Shown piece by piece: positions 20,450 to 32,179 of a stretch of DNA of 64,000 nt. The stretch is from Topomyia yanbarensis (taxonomy: Eukaryota; Arthropoda; Insecta; Diptera; Culicidae), in the NCBI RefSeq assembly GCF_030247195.1, contig NC_080671.1, forward strand, positions 11,113,343 to 11,177,342. The letters are read 5' to 3'. Numbering within the stretch: the stretch's first letter is position 1; every line of letters starts with the position of its first letter. Under the pieces are notes generated by a model. The model was given only the letters and a program-made list of their open reading frames with translations. It searched no databases and was not told the origin of the DNA. Made by a program: the position numbers and the translations under genes.

Positions 20450-21955
20450 ACAGGTATACTTGAGAACTTACCAGCTTTTCAGTTTACTCCCTTCTTTCTT
20501 ATCTCATTAATGTCTCATATAACTCATCCATATTTCTGTATTTCTTGTTTATTGAAGAAAAAGGAAAAAAGAAAGAATTGTTTGACATCGTGTCTCCCTC
20601 AGCGCTGGCGTTCCTCTGAGCCTTATATAACTGCCTGTTGGACTTGTGCAGGTCGTTCCATTGAACATCTCCATAAATTCACGGTGTGTGAGGTACGAGG
20701 TTTGGTCATCCTTAACTGCCAATTTTGTTCATCGATTTCATTGCCTGTGTTGAGACATCTGGGGATGCCGTGGGATGAAGGGATGGTCTGTCTTCATTGG
20801 CACAAAACGAAAGTAAAACTGCCTATACGCAAGCACCTGCTCAGAAACTATACACCGCTGAAAGCCTTACGTCTGACCCCCCCTCAACTAAGCCACGTGT
20901 GCGGCCCACTGAACGACATGTTCATAAAATGGTCAATAACGAAGCCGGCCATGCCCAAGGACGTTCTATCGGGGAAGAAAAGGAAAGGAGACTGCCTCTC
21001 AGGAAAAGAATTGTGTTATTAGGAAAGGGAAATGATCAGAAGGTATGTCAAGGTAGACAATACGATCTTAGAAATATACACGAAAATCGGTCGAGATAAA
21101 TTTCCGAAATTTTGTATCGAGCTGAACCCCGGACAGCCGGTCATTCCCGTTGCCTCTTCATCATATGACTAGTCAATAACGCATTACTCTAGATATTAAT
21201 GACCAAATCTAGATTTTTGTTAGTTTTGGTTTAGAAAAAAGATTGTTTTTGCTTTTAAATTTGCCAAAAATAACTGAGGGTTGTAAACATATTAAAGCTG
21301 CAACTGAAAAACTATTAATTTTTTAGTGAAGAGCATTTGAAATAATTTTGAGCGGCTTAACTGTACCGAAAGCTTTACTTTGTATGACAGATATACAAGC
21401 AATATTTGCTAAAATGTTTTTTTAGAATGCGTAGAGTTTACACACAAACTCAATGTTAACAACGACAATAATATTTTGGAAAGCAAAAAATGACGAGAAA
21501 TGACGTCTTCCGTTTGTCCCTAGCAGGTCAGGATCAGTTTTTGAGTATTTGATTTTCGTTGTATTATCAATTATATAAATAGCCTCTAGGTAGGATTGAA
21601 AATAATAAAGGTTTTAATATATTTCAAGTTAGTGGCTATTAATAATGTATATTTGAGTTATGAATTGAATGTCATAATAACATTTTGCATAAGAGGACTC
21701 GTTCTGAAGCTGTGAGCTTTCATAGTGAAGAAAAGAAAAATTAATGCGCGAAAACCACATTTTTCGAAACAGTCAACTTTGGATGTTTAGTATCTTTGAA
21801 GAATATTACAACGTAAAGCAGAAACTCTTCTCATAAAATAATTTTGGTGGTGAATTCTCCTAGAAGTACTATATCAAATATTCATTCTTCAAACAGATTT
21901 AGTTCGAGATTTAATGGTTTCAGCAAAGTTTTCGAAAATACAATTTCAACAAACT
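20450..21955. other. AT-rich spacer, no gene recognised
   Basis: 20510-21022 is open on the plus strand for 170 codons, but composition and protein content do not look like a conserved gene. The rest (21180-21955) is AT-rich and without structure that I can name. Confidence 0.35.
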
Positions 21956-21959
21956 TTGT

Positions 21960-22100
21960 TGAAGGGGGCGGGAAAAGCGTGGTAAGTCGACAAGGTGTAC
22001 AGAGCTCACCTTGGTTCGATTCCCAACCCCCGCACATGGAATTCTAATTTTTCTAACCTGAAAAGAACCGAAATACCCTAAGCCTCTATAATCAAAATGA
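21960..22100 (+). repeat. tRNA-derived SINE, Feilai-like
   Basis: A box B GGTTCGATTCCC (22013-22024) follows a GTGGTAAGTCGAC box A-like segment at 21979-21991. The body, with CCCCGCACATGGAAT, a CTAACCTGAAAAG segment and a CCTCTATAATC end, resembles the tRNA-related SINE called Feilai in Aedes as I remember it. It is divergent, with a short A-rich tail after 22090. Confidence 0.5.
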
Positions 22101-22146
22101 ACAAAAAACTTTGGTGATCTTGACCGTTAGAAAAGTTTTTGATAAT

Positions 22147-22668
22147 TTATTTCCCTGGAAAAGTGCCAACGATTTTCATCAAATCATCCCCTCCAAACCA
22201 AATTTCTGGCTTCGCCACTGTCTCGAACGACGACCACAAAAAATAAATAGCCCTCCTGTAGTAATACATAACGGTTGCCCCGAACAAATGAAATAGGAGA
22301 GCAACAAGAGCTTTAGATTTAGTTGGTAGGTTTACTACAAACCACTGCAGTAAGAATCCTACACAACCAAGAGCCAGCAGGCAGCGATAATGGTTGAAGA
22401 TTCCTCCTCGATAACTAGTTTGTTGAGCTGAGTCGACGGATACACAATACTCGGCCATCTTCCAAGTTTGCAAGAGTGTTTCTATACCTTTTCGTTTATA
22501 AGAAACGTAAAAAATCACCTCCAACCCCCTTGAGAATTTTCTGCGCACGGGCATGTATCCAGACTTGTGGGGTAAACCTAAAAATGACAATAAACATGAG
22601 AGAAAGTAAACAATGAGAGTCTCTTGTTGTTGAATAAGTCTATTTGAAAAATAACTCAAAATATTCAC
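22147..22668 (-). CDS. Unidentified 173-codon open frame with hydrophobic segments
   Basis: I do not recognise this frame. It is longer than chance would favour in this AT-rich DNA. Near the C-terminal half are two hydrophobic stretches, CLLALGCVGFLLQWFVV and ALVALLFHLFGATVMYYY, which could be membrane segments. There is no typical initiation context, no obvious intron and no neighbour to suggest a role. It could be an exon relic of a membrane receptor, a transposon-borne fragment, or chance. Confidence 0.2.
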   Translation of the reverse strand: MNILSYFSNRLIQQQETLIVYFLSCLLSFLGLPHKSGYMPVRRKFSRGLEVIFYVSYKRKGIETLLQTWKMAEYCVSVDSAQQTSYRGGIFNHYRCLLALGCVGFLLQWFVVNLPTKSKALVALLFHLFGATVMYYYRRAIYFLWSSFETVAKPEIWFGGDDLMKIVGTFPGK

Positions 22669-23079
22669 AATTTGTGCGCACTAATTCATCAGCTGATCGA
22701 GTTTTTGCGAGCATTTGAAGAATTTCTTCCATAATGACCCTCAAAAATCGCTTTCCCAACTAAATCAAACATGAGACAAGTATACTCCGTCCAATACTGA
22801 TTTCCGAATCACCTAGATAAGGTTAATCTTTTATTAAGGTACGTTAGTAATGTTACGGTAAATTCCCTAATTAGCTTATAAAATAACCATTTAAATTTAT
22901 ATGTAGGTCGTAGGATTAACTTTTTCCCATAGATAAAAGAAGTGTTCCATTATCGCTCAAACCATCTAGTCAACGTTTAACCGTATCGATAGGACTCTGG
23001 AACTTTGATGCTGTTTGTGAAAAACGTTGGCTCTATCATTTCAGTTGAAAGTTGCATGCGCTGTCGAAATGGATGGAAT

Positions 23080-24052
23080 TCAACAACCTACAGCCGAATC
23101 CGCTCATTAGAGGGTCATGCATGAGTAGCGATAGCGCATGGATTCGCCGGACCATGCTCTGTTTGTAGGTAGGTACAGTTTCTTGCTGGTGTCACCCCAA
23201 AACGTGGCGGCTGCTGGTCGTTTCAGCGTTCATCGCTTCTTCAGTCGTTCTCTCGCGCTTGCCAGTCACCGTCACATTCGGCGGCGTCATCACTGTCCGC
23301 CGCAGCATCTTGTCGCGTTGTCGATTTGTGAGTTCAGTTCAGTTTAGTTTGAGAGCAATACCATCCCCATTCCTCTATCATGATGATGATGAGCCAACAA
23401 AACTCAAGCTAACAGCAGTGACGACGACGACGGTGGTGGTGGTGGTGGTACTGCCACCAGCAATAAGCAGAAGCAGCGAGACTCGTTCTTTTTTCTCCTT
23501 TTTCTTCTTCCCTCGCCCCGCTTGTCGACCGACGTTCGTCGTCGTCGTCATCCATGCCTTGTTGCCCTGCCGTGGCCTGCTTGCTCTGCTGCCGCTGTGT
23601 GTTGAATTCACATTCATTTCGTGCGATGTGAAAAATAAAAATGGCTGTAAATATCTTGATATCTGAGCGATATCGGTGAAAAATAACAATTTGATGGTGT
23701 TTTTCGGAAAATTTCATCCCAAAACTTGGTGTCGTAGGTGGAGTTTTGTGCAGCGGATTGATGAGTAGTGAAATTTGATGGATTTGAGCTGGCGGAAGTG
23801 TTTATTTGGTGAAGTTTCAAACTTTTCGTTTCCGTGCGGCTTTGAGGTAGGGTTTTCTGGTGGAAATCAGTGGTTCAGTCGGGTTAATTGTAGTGAATAA
23901 ACTTAAAAATTGAATACTGCTTGAAGGTTTGTAAAGTGAGTGCTTGAAATCGGTTTTTGGCAGGGTGTAGTATCTTTGAAAGCCGTCATCCATCAACACA
24001 TCAAAGACGCCGACTGTCGCGAAATTCCAGGGCCGAATTAGTCCAGTCGAAG
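23080..24052 (+). promoter_or_regulatory. Promoter-like tract and probable non-coding first exon
   Basis: Composition changes to GC-richer DNA with CGTC, GGT and CAG-type runs, typical of insect developmental-gene leaders. Two overlapping arthropod initiator motifs TCAGTT lie at 23334-23344, and no TATA box is seen. No frame in the following 700 bp is conserved-looking, but at 24052/24053 there is a consensus splice donor, CGAAG|GTAAGTTT. I infer a long 5' UTR exon of a plus-strand gene whose coding exons lie beyond the window or in another place. Confidence 0.4.
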
Positions 24053-24359
24053 GTAAGTTTCTGACATTTTTCTTAAATAATATGCCATGATCGTGAGCAT
24101 GGAATTCCTAGGGGAATGTGGGCACTAGCAGGCTTTGTCTTGATAGTTAACGCCGCTGGCCAAGAAGCATACATGGAACTTTTCGAGCTCACATAACACC
24201 CGCTCTCGCGTCTCACGACACGAGGAGGTGTTTTCCAGTTTTCTGAGAAAATCAATAAAATCAAGATTCGTGTAATTCGTAATGATCGCGTTAAATTGAA
24301 GGGGCACAGCAGATAGAAAAGGAGTCGTATGTTTCTTGGTGATGTATAAACGGAATATC

Positions 24360-25290
24360 CGTTCGTGTGACGGAGAGAGAGCATGAAGGAGTGAGAGAAT
24401 AAAAAGCATAAATAAATCATTCATTTCGTACTTTTTACCACGAGGGGGTGGTGGGAGAGGGATCAAATTCAAGTGTCGTAGTAATTGTTGCCCAATGAGA
24501 TAGTGAATAGGTACGACATAACTCAATGAATTATCGCAATAAGACTTTCAAAATTGCCCAACCACAGCGTTCCAGGAAAGGTCCTCAGTTTAGTTAGAGG
24601 GACTTTGTTATAAAATTTGGAGCTGAACAGCATCGGATCTCGTCTGCTATAATGCAAACTAGAGAGAGATACAGAAAGGCCAAAGACAAGACACTGTGTG
24701 CCGAGTCAGAATACTGGCCGCTTTCTGCAAATGGTGGCTTGATTGCCCGATGCCGCGCAGAGTGACTGCGAGCGAGCGAGCGGCAAGTGGTCCCGGGCGG
24801 AAGTAGGCGTTGGGGTGGGGTGGTGGATTGAACGGTTGGCACTGGCAGGCAGCGCAGCACAGGAAAAATTGGAAAACGAGAATAATGAAGAAAAAAATAA
24901 AATAACGCCGCGTGCGAGTTTCAGTGTATTGGAACTGACACCCCGTTGGAAGAGAGGGGTCGGGCAGAGGGACGCTCCGAGCGGGTAGTCCGGTGAATGT
25001 TTTATTGTGGTGATTGGGTGTGCTGTAAAAGCGAACGAAGTAAACGGTGGAGAGAGACAGGTATCCGCCGCACCAACAACAGCAGCGAGAGAGATTCAGT
25101 TCGCTTGCTATGGTTGGAAGGAACGGTTACCGACGGTTGATAGGGAAAAGAGAAGCGCGCGGGGAGTAACTTTGGCCAAGAAGGGTGTTCTCAGTGGTAT
25201 ATCGAGGGGTGCTTCGAATAATCGACATGTGATTTTGTTTTTATTCAATGCCTTTCTCATCGTTTTATATCGTATTAATGAGTGCAAAGT
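24360..25290. promoter_or_regulatory. GA-rich tract, possible regulatory DNA
   Basis: This tract follows the splice donor at 24053. It contains GAGAGAGAG and GAGCGAGCGAGCG runs (24370-24385, 24765-24785), a GGGGTGGGGTGG G-rich block near 24810-24825 and a CAACAACAGCAGCGAGAGAG stretch near 25072. Such GAGA-factor-like and G-rich sequences often lie at insect promoters and intronic enhancers. No coding frame is convincing. Confidence 0.3.
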
Positions 25291-25719
25291 AGTCAGATTA
25301 TAAATATTATGAAGTTTATAGTTAAAAAACTCGTATTCTTTATGTTGGTTGTTGCAATAGTTATTTTTAAGGCCTTTTTTCGTGGTATATACCCGATGAA
25401 AAAAAATCTTATTGTCATTCTTCCAAATTAATTAGTAAAACAACATGTACAAAACCCGCGAAAATCGTTACGGTTGGTGTTTCGCGGATTTTAGATTCGA
25501 TAGTGATTGTTAGTCAATAAAGTAATACCCAATTCCGTCAGAACTGTACGTAAGCTTTAGATGGATTCCATGGCCGGCCATAAAATATGACCATCGCCGA
25601 TTCGAACAAAACTTTGCAGTTGTGTTCGATTAATCAATCTTCATGATTTCCTACGCTGTCCAGCTTGAGCCTTCGTTCGATCTGGTCACAAACTCGATAG
25701 TTCCTGGTTTGTCTGGAGT

Positions 25720-27240
25720 CTTTGAACAGCAAGTCTTTCTCAAGACTACCAATAGTTTTTAATCCATCAGTCTTTCTCAAGACTACCTGTATTTTTTCGA
25801 CAATCAGTCTTTCTATTCTTTTTTCTACTCAACCAGTCTTTTTCAAGACTAAACCTTTTTTCAAGGAATATGCTGTTTAAAGAAATATTTATTTCTGGAT
25901 CCTCTCAGATTGACCGTGTCCCAAATATTAAAAGGAAAAGAAAAAGAGGAACTTCTCCACCCGAAAATCCAATTGATTGTTGCAACTCATTCGATGTTTT
26001 ATCCGAATGTGAAGGTGAACAAATTTGTAAATGTCTTTTATTTACATCAAACCATCTTACAACGGTGCGTCATCTTATGATTCAGTAGCACGACTAAAAG
26101 AACGATGACAACCACGCCTCCAATTTCATCTTCACACAACGCTTCCTTTGCTTCGATGGATCTAGGTAGCATAACGGAAGAAACATTGAATCTTTTGCAG
26201 CAATCAATGTTTCAACTGATGACTGCAATGCTAAATTCTACCTTCTTGTTTGACTCTTTTTAAACTAGATAGGAAAAGTTGAATATTCATTTGAAATAAT
26301 ATTTTTTTTAATTGGAATGCTCGTTCACTAAAACGTGCGAAGATGAATTTTTCAACTTCTTGAGGGTACATAATGTGCATATTGCCGTTGTTCCCGAAAC
26401 ATTTTGAAATCAAATATTAAATTGAAGAGTAAGTCTTATTTTATTTTTCATCGATTTGATCGATTTGTTGGAAATGGATGGAATCGCCATAGCGGTTTAT
26501 TGTAGAATCAATCATCGCCATTTAGCCTCTTTTAACACCAAGGTGATCGAGAGTTTGGGTATCGAAGTTGAAACCGATCTTGGTATCATTTTTATTGCTG
26601 CAGCGTATTTGCCTTTTCAGTGCACTGGCGAGCAAATTAACTTCTTGAACGAAGACTTACAAAAACTTTCAAGAAAACGATCGAAATTCTTTATAATCGG
26701 TGACTTTAACACTAACCTGAAATAATGCTCAAAACAATTCCAACGGTGAACTAATTTTTATTGATTGTTCTGCTGGTTATTATTCAGTTTTGTTTCCTGA
26801 TGGACCTACGTGCTATTCGTCTATAAGGAATCCCATCAACAAATAACTTGGTTTTGACAGATCAAAGTCACATTTGTGACGAAATGACTACACATGCTGA
26901 ATTTGATTCTGATCACCCTTCAGTAACTTTTTTCACTTTCTCAAGGTGCAATTTCCAATCCCATTAGCTGGGTTTTCAATTATCACAAAATAAAACTTAT
27001 GTTAAGAATAATTTTAACCATGATAATTATTTACAAAATAAAGCTGGCATTCATACAGCATCAGTACCAACAACACAGACAAAATTTAAGACTGCCGTTA
27101 TTGATGACAATTTTAAGCTTCTGATTTGCTTGAAGAATGTTCGAAGGTGTCAATATCAACGTTTTCGTGATCCTGTTATGAAATTTATCTATCAGGATCT
27201 ACAAAAACAATACATACGCGAACGGAGGTCTTAGTGGAGT
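25720..27240 (+). pseudogene. Decayed Jockey-like non-LTR retrotransposon (ORF1 start, endonuclease, beginning of RT)
   Basis: Three or four imperfect CAGTCTTTCTCAAGACTA words (25730-25855) precede a short ORF1-like start at 25870 (basic RKRKRGTSPPENP). From 26300 the translation resembles a Jockey-type endonuclease: NWNARSLKRA, HIAVVPET, then the open stretch 26456-26725 with FFIIGDFNTNLK, then FPDGPTCYSS and FDSDHPSVTF (the SDH motif). It ends near 27240 before any RT palm. Stops and frameshifts are scattered throughout. The element is truncated at its 3' side. Confidence 0.65.
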
Positions 27241-27246
27241 GTACGT

Positions 27247-27310
27247 AATATTTCAAAGGTTTTCTTCCATTTACATAGTGGAATTAAATGAAGAAAACCT
27301 TTGAAATATT
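27247..27310. repeat. 64-bp hairpin with 21-bp perfect arms
   Basis: Left arm 27247-27267 starts AATATTTCAAAGG. The right arm, 27290-27310, is its exact reverse complement, and the 22-nt loop extends the pairing partly. The size and shape resemble a microRNA precursor, but a small foldback at the truncated end of the Jockey relic is also possible. Confidence 0.6.
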
Positions 27311-27891
27311 ATCTACAAAAAGGAAATAAGTTACTATGTTTTAATCAGAGCCTAAAATTCTCATACCTATTCAATGAACAACGAAATTCAGAGAATTCAT
27401 CTTCGTCCTTTCCTTGCCTCTTTCATCGCTAAATGCATGAAAAAATAAAACAATAAAGGTGATGTCCCCTCCTCTCTCAATTCTACGAAAACGAGTAGCA
27501 GCAGCAGCGACCTTCGTTTTCCCATGACAATCCGAGATTTCAATTTCGTTTTGATGCATGCTCAGTAATTTGCGATTTTCATTCATTAAATGAAATTAAT
27601 ATTAATAATAACAATACAATCATTAGCTCGCAAATCTACAGAATCGAGCATCGACAAATAAATATTGCTAGTGTATTTTCGTTTCCCCAGCAGTAAGTTC
27701 AATATCGAAGTTACCAATATCATTCTGAAAACGCTCTGCTACATACTTGCTTTGTCCTAGCCCGTTGTCTCATTTTCGATTTCGCAAAGTGCTAGTGGTA
27801 TGGAAAGAAGCTTCGTTCTTTCGTCAGTTTCGCCTGATTTTGGCAAATGAAAAAAAAATTTCCGACTCTGGTTTTAATTGCCGCAAGGTTC

Positions 27892-28281
27892 TACTGTATC
27901 GATTTTGTTGGTTATTTTCGGCAAATTTGAGACTAAGAGAAACGAAAGCAATGAAATTGAAAGACGGATAGGTATTCTAGAGCGAATCAGTTATAAACTT
28001 AGAACTGAAAACTAGGACTAGGCAGGCTCATATGGCCATGATCGAAAGGAAATGTGAAAAATTCTTTGCCTCCTGCTAAGCAGGAGTTGGGCGTTGCACC
28101 CAAGTCTACCGCATGGTCTATGGTCGAACATATATGTCCATATGAGCCTTCCTAGTCCTAGTTTTCCATTCTAAGTTTATAACTGATTCGCTCTAGAATA
28201 CCTATTCGTCATGCAATTTCATTACTTTCGTTTCTCTTAGTCTCAAATTTGCCGAAAATAACCAACAAAATCGATACAGTA
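27892..28281. repeat. 390-bp near-perfect inverted repeat (arms about 148 bp)
   Basis: 27892-28039 pairs with 28134-28281 with very few mismatches. The 94-bp centre contains a small CTCCTGCTAAGCAGGAG stem. The unusually low divergence points to a recent foldback or MITE. I see no certain target duplication. A transcript through it would form a long double-stranded RNA. Confidence 0.75.
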
Positions 28282-28449
28282 AAAAGTAAATAGGCATATA
28301 TTCACACTCATAAGAAATGCAAATTTCCCGAAAGCCGTTGAACAGACCAAGCAATATTTTAAATCTTTCTGGAAACTTTCTAAAGTACTTAAGAAACCTC
28401 AGAAACCAATTCTAGCTTTGAAAAGGGGGAAAGACTCGACAACTTGCTC

Positions 28450-30065
28450 AGCCGTTCCACTGGAATTGCTCGGCGACACTCAAACGCGCACGGGAATATA
28501 CAAACGACCACCCGGTTATTGACACGCATCAGTATACGCAAAATTACAAACGCGTTAGCATATGCGACATACAAAGTTCTCGCTATAAAAAGAACGTGTT
28601 CAAAAACATACAAGCGCTCGAGCGTTTCGCGATAATACAAACCCGGTCGCAAACGCGATCATTCTTGCAAACCCTCGCCCTCGATGTCGCAATCATGTGA
28701 ACGTCTCAGCGATTAAGTCGACGTGGTAGCATCCACGAATTTATAAACTTGGTCTCATAATGCTAGCATACAAATGCTCGATCTAGCACGACCATGAGCC
28801 ATACTCGTCCCGGAGCTCCTACTCTAAAATACGGAACTCATATTCACTAGACAACAAGTTACAAGGCACCATAGGTGGAGAATCCAGTGCAATTAGGGAC
28901 CTCAAACTCATCAGAATGCCGACCCATGCGAACATTTAAAAGTATACGCAAATATGCAAACGGCTACTCGGTTATAGAAACGAATTCGAGCAAGCGAAGC
29001 TATACACTCGCTAGCATACGTGATCAAATTCGTTTACATAGAAACGTTTGTGTCTTTTGCAATCACATACTACTCATGCGAACATGCAATCGGGATCATC
29101 CGTACACACCTACACCTGCGATCTCGCACACATAGGAACGCTCTGCTTATCAAGTGAATATGTTAGCAAATACGAACATATAAACCCGGTCTCAAGTGCG
29201 ATTATTCTAACGCCCGTTTCCTCACTATTATGAATCGGTCACGTACTAAAGCTAGCTGTTCTAGCACCTCAGGTCCATGTCTTCCACCTTAGTTTAAAAA
29301 ACAAAATACCAGACCCATATGCATTAGGAGTCTCAGGGTGCCATGGCAGGATACTCTATTGATATGGGGAAACTCACCTTTTTCCAGATCTGAACCGTGC
29401 ACTCACGCGGTTTACGCGAAGTTACATATACACAACACACACGCTCCCTCACAATCAAATCCGTTAACATACGATCGCTCTATCTCTGCACGATCATACA
29501 TGGCTCATGTCTTCAGCTCGACCTTTTTTTAAAAAAAAACGCGCTCGCTTACACTAGACAACAAATTTCAGGGCAACATATGCTGGCAACACTAATGATA
29601 TGGGGAAATTACTCTCTTCTAGTATCTGAACCGCGCATTCAAAATTAATCGACTTACGGTCCGCGCGAACATTCAAACACTCACTTGAATATGCAAAAGG
29701 GCCACACGGTTATACAATCGCATTGATACACACGAAGTCTCATATAAGCTAGCACACGTGACATACAATAGCTCACGCAATCAAACACGGTAACATACAA
29801 ACGCTCGAATCCTTCGTAATCATCCTCGCATAGCTACACGCGCGATCTCATGAACATAAAACGCTCATTCCCACGCGATCATGATATCTCCACGGCTCCA
29901 CATCTCACCCTTACATTCAATATCACAAGTAGCATAACGGACTGCTGCAATTGGCCTTGAGCAGTGTTTTAACGGGTGACATTTCCCGTCTCGTCTGCAA
30001 TTATAGTTAGTGATTCTAACGGCAAGTTATTCCGAGAACCAAAGCTCCCTTTGGACCTCTAAAAA
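28450..30065 (+). repeat. Copy C of the non-coding 2.65-kb repeat family (3' two-thirds)
   Basis: It shares with 43260-44953 words such as CGCTCGAGC, CCTTCGCGAT, ATCATGAATCGGTCAC, CACTAGACAACA, GTGATATGGGGAAAC and the end block GCAGTGTTTTA...GTCTCGTCTGCAATT. The units are tandem and diverged. The first kilobase of the family is absent here. Confidence 0.65.
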
Positions 30066-30069
30066 TACA

Positions 30070-30678
30070 TATAACTGGAATTACTATTGTTTCAACATTT
30101 CTGCTGGACGCACACATGCATTTTTTTGCTCTAGAGCAAATCACAATTCAATCGGCTATCAACAATTTCCCACGATTACATATATGGACAGGTCTTGTAG
30201 TGATTCGCATGAATGTAAGTAAATCCAACTGGGTAAGTTTGGTATGCAGGTTTTGTCAAATTTTGTTACTTTGACAGTGCTCAATATGTTGCTTAACCTC
30301 CCCTAGGATCTTTATTTCACATATAATTAATTTAGCATATTACTTCAAAAACTGTAGTAAAATCATCAATTAATTAATTAGAATGTTGGCTGGTTCTAAA
30401 AAGCGCATTCTTGTTGTATTGGTTTCTGGAGACTTCTGTACTCAATAATTTCTTTTCTTTTTCGGCTTTAAGTAAATTCTTAGTGCAACGTAATTCCTGT
30501 CACATTAAAAACCAGTCCACAGTGGCATTAAGTAACTCACGGCTTGTATGCTTCTTCTTCTCATCTTCATCTTCTTCGGATATCGAAAAAACGAGTGATA
30601 GCTGTCGACGCCGTGTTCAATCAGGACACGGTGACCATACGGCATAACTGTTGATGCAAACACAAAATTTCGATTAAA
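30070..30678. other. AT-rich spacer, nothing recognised
   Basis: No gene, repeat or RNA feature that I can support. A CTTCTTCTTCTCATCTTCATC simple-sequence stretch lies near 30550. Confidence 0.4.
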
Positions 30679-30915
30679 TCTCGACAAACATATGATTACG
30701 GCCTAAAAGCCAACTGTCAAAATCCACTTTCAATGGAAATTCCGGACAAACCGTTACTAATCGAACACAGTTCACAACAGTTTATGAAAGAGAAAACTTT
30801 TCTCTTTCGATTACTATTAACATCTGTGATTGGCGCGTAACGGTTTGTCCGGAATTTCCATTCAAAGTGAATTTTGACAATTGGATTTTAGGCCGTAATC
30901 ATATGTTTGTCGAGA
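30679..30915. mobile_element. 237-bp MITE with 79-bp terminal inverted repeats
   Basis: 30679-30757 (starting TCTCGACAAACATATG) and 30837-30915 are reverse complements with only a few differences. The 79-bp spacer has no coding capacity. The flanks end ATTAAA and begin AATAAA, so the duplication is unclear. It is nearly a complete stem-loop. Confidence 0.75.
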
Positions 30916-30919
30916 AATA

Positions 30920-31740
30920 AACACCTCGGCCAGCAATTAGTGAGTGCAAAAACTAGCCCAATCAATGAGTTTCAACGTTGTAAAAAGCTTAGTGTGGAAG
31001 TTTACCGTGACTTAACTTTTTGTCAGTTCTGACAGCGTGAAGTAACAAGTTACTTTACACTCGTCCGGACGTGCCGTAGACTCTGGTGATTCGCATTTCT
31101 CATGCCAAAAGATCCTGACTCCTGCGGTAGCAGACAAAGGGTTGAGTCGCCGGTAAACTATAAGCTTGCTCATATGACCCTTTCCACGCTTTTCTAAAAC
31201 CTTCATCCTTCAACCCTTTGCTCTCCCTTGAGTACCATGGCTCTTAATATTCAAAAATATGCTTCATTTTCCAGTCCCTTGCTAATTGAATGTCGTTAAA
31301 AACATAATATACGCACGTTCATATTTTCCGTATTTGCGCTCACAGTGTCATGCCAAAAATCAATCCTTTTTGAACATGGAACTATTCGCGCACAGTTTGG
31401 GCTGAGCGCAACGCTATCGAAAAAAAATCGATGGCGCACACTCACATTCAAAAAAGCCTTTGCATTTGGTTTCGTCTCAATTTGCTGCTTACGAAGCTTA
31501 TAAGAAAGAAATCTGACCATCAGACTCCTAGATTAGAGCTGTTTGTTGGCCCTAACAAACATTTATTCGCTTAAACACCTCTTTACTAACCGTGCTGTAA
31601 CGACACATATTCGTTTAGTCGTAAGATGGTATATATAAGCTTCATACTCATCATGAGTGTGATGATTCCATTATCCTCGCCGCCGTCGGCTTTTCAGCAT
31701 CGTTATTGACGCATTTTTTGTTGTGCCGCTTTCCTTCCCA
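30920..31740. other. Spacer without recognised features
   Basis: Unremarkable intergenic DNA. Minus-strand frames here (31012-31206, 31296-31520) are short and unlike known proteins. Confidence 0.35.
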
Positions 31741-31744
31741 CTGT

Positions 31745-31905
31745 TATAACAACTTGTTTGTTTGTATGTATGTATGTGTTGAGAACTAATCCTTACTAGA
31801 AAAAAGTCAGATAACATCAGGACTTGAACCGACAAACAACTACTTGTTAAAAACGCCTATTTATACCCTAGGCCATTACGACACATTATTACTAGCTCTT
31901 CGAAT
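31745..31905 (-). repeat. tRNA-derived SINE with CATA/CAAA tail
   Basis: On the minus strand TGGCCTAGGGTA (box A, 31875-31864) and GGTTCAAGTCC (box B, 31831-31821) are spaced as in a tRNA promoter. The acceptor-stem ends do not pair. The body runs down to a CATACATACATACAAACAAAC tail near 31790-31755, as in a SINE. Confidence 0.5.
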
Positions 31906-32179
31906 GAGCTATATAAATTTGTCATCATTGCGGCTGCGACCACAAGTGTGACACCATGGACACGTTGGTATGTGTTATTCAAATAATCTCTGCACTAGGC
32001 AGCCAAGGATGAATAGCAATGGCGTTCGATATTCTATTATGAAAGTATGAGATTGGTTGAACAGTAACGAACCATTTGGGAGCATTTCGCTCGTAGTTCG
32101 AAGGCAGAAAAAACAGATGCATTAACGCTCCCGAGGATTTGCTTTGGGTGCAGTTTTAAATTATTTCTATTGTTGGAAA

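Noticed and set aside
20510..21022. 170-codon plus-strand frame after the BEL gag
   Set aside because: Sequence is compositionally biased, overlaps another open frame and shows no known domain or splice context.
23259..23717. Several overlapping open frames on both strands
   Set aside because: They run through GGT/CGT/CAG repeats of a leader-like tract and produce homopolymer-like proteins; best read as non-coding.
31821..31875. Possible functional tRNA gene (box A and box B on the minus strand)
   Set aside because: The acceptor stem does not pair and the sequence continues into a SINE-like tail.
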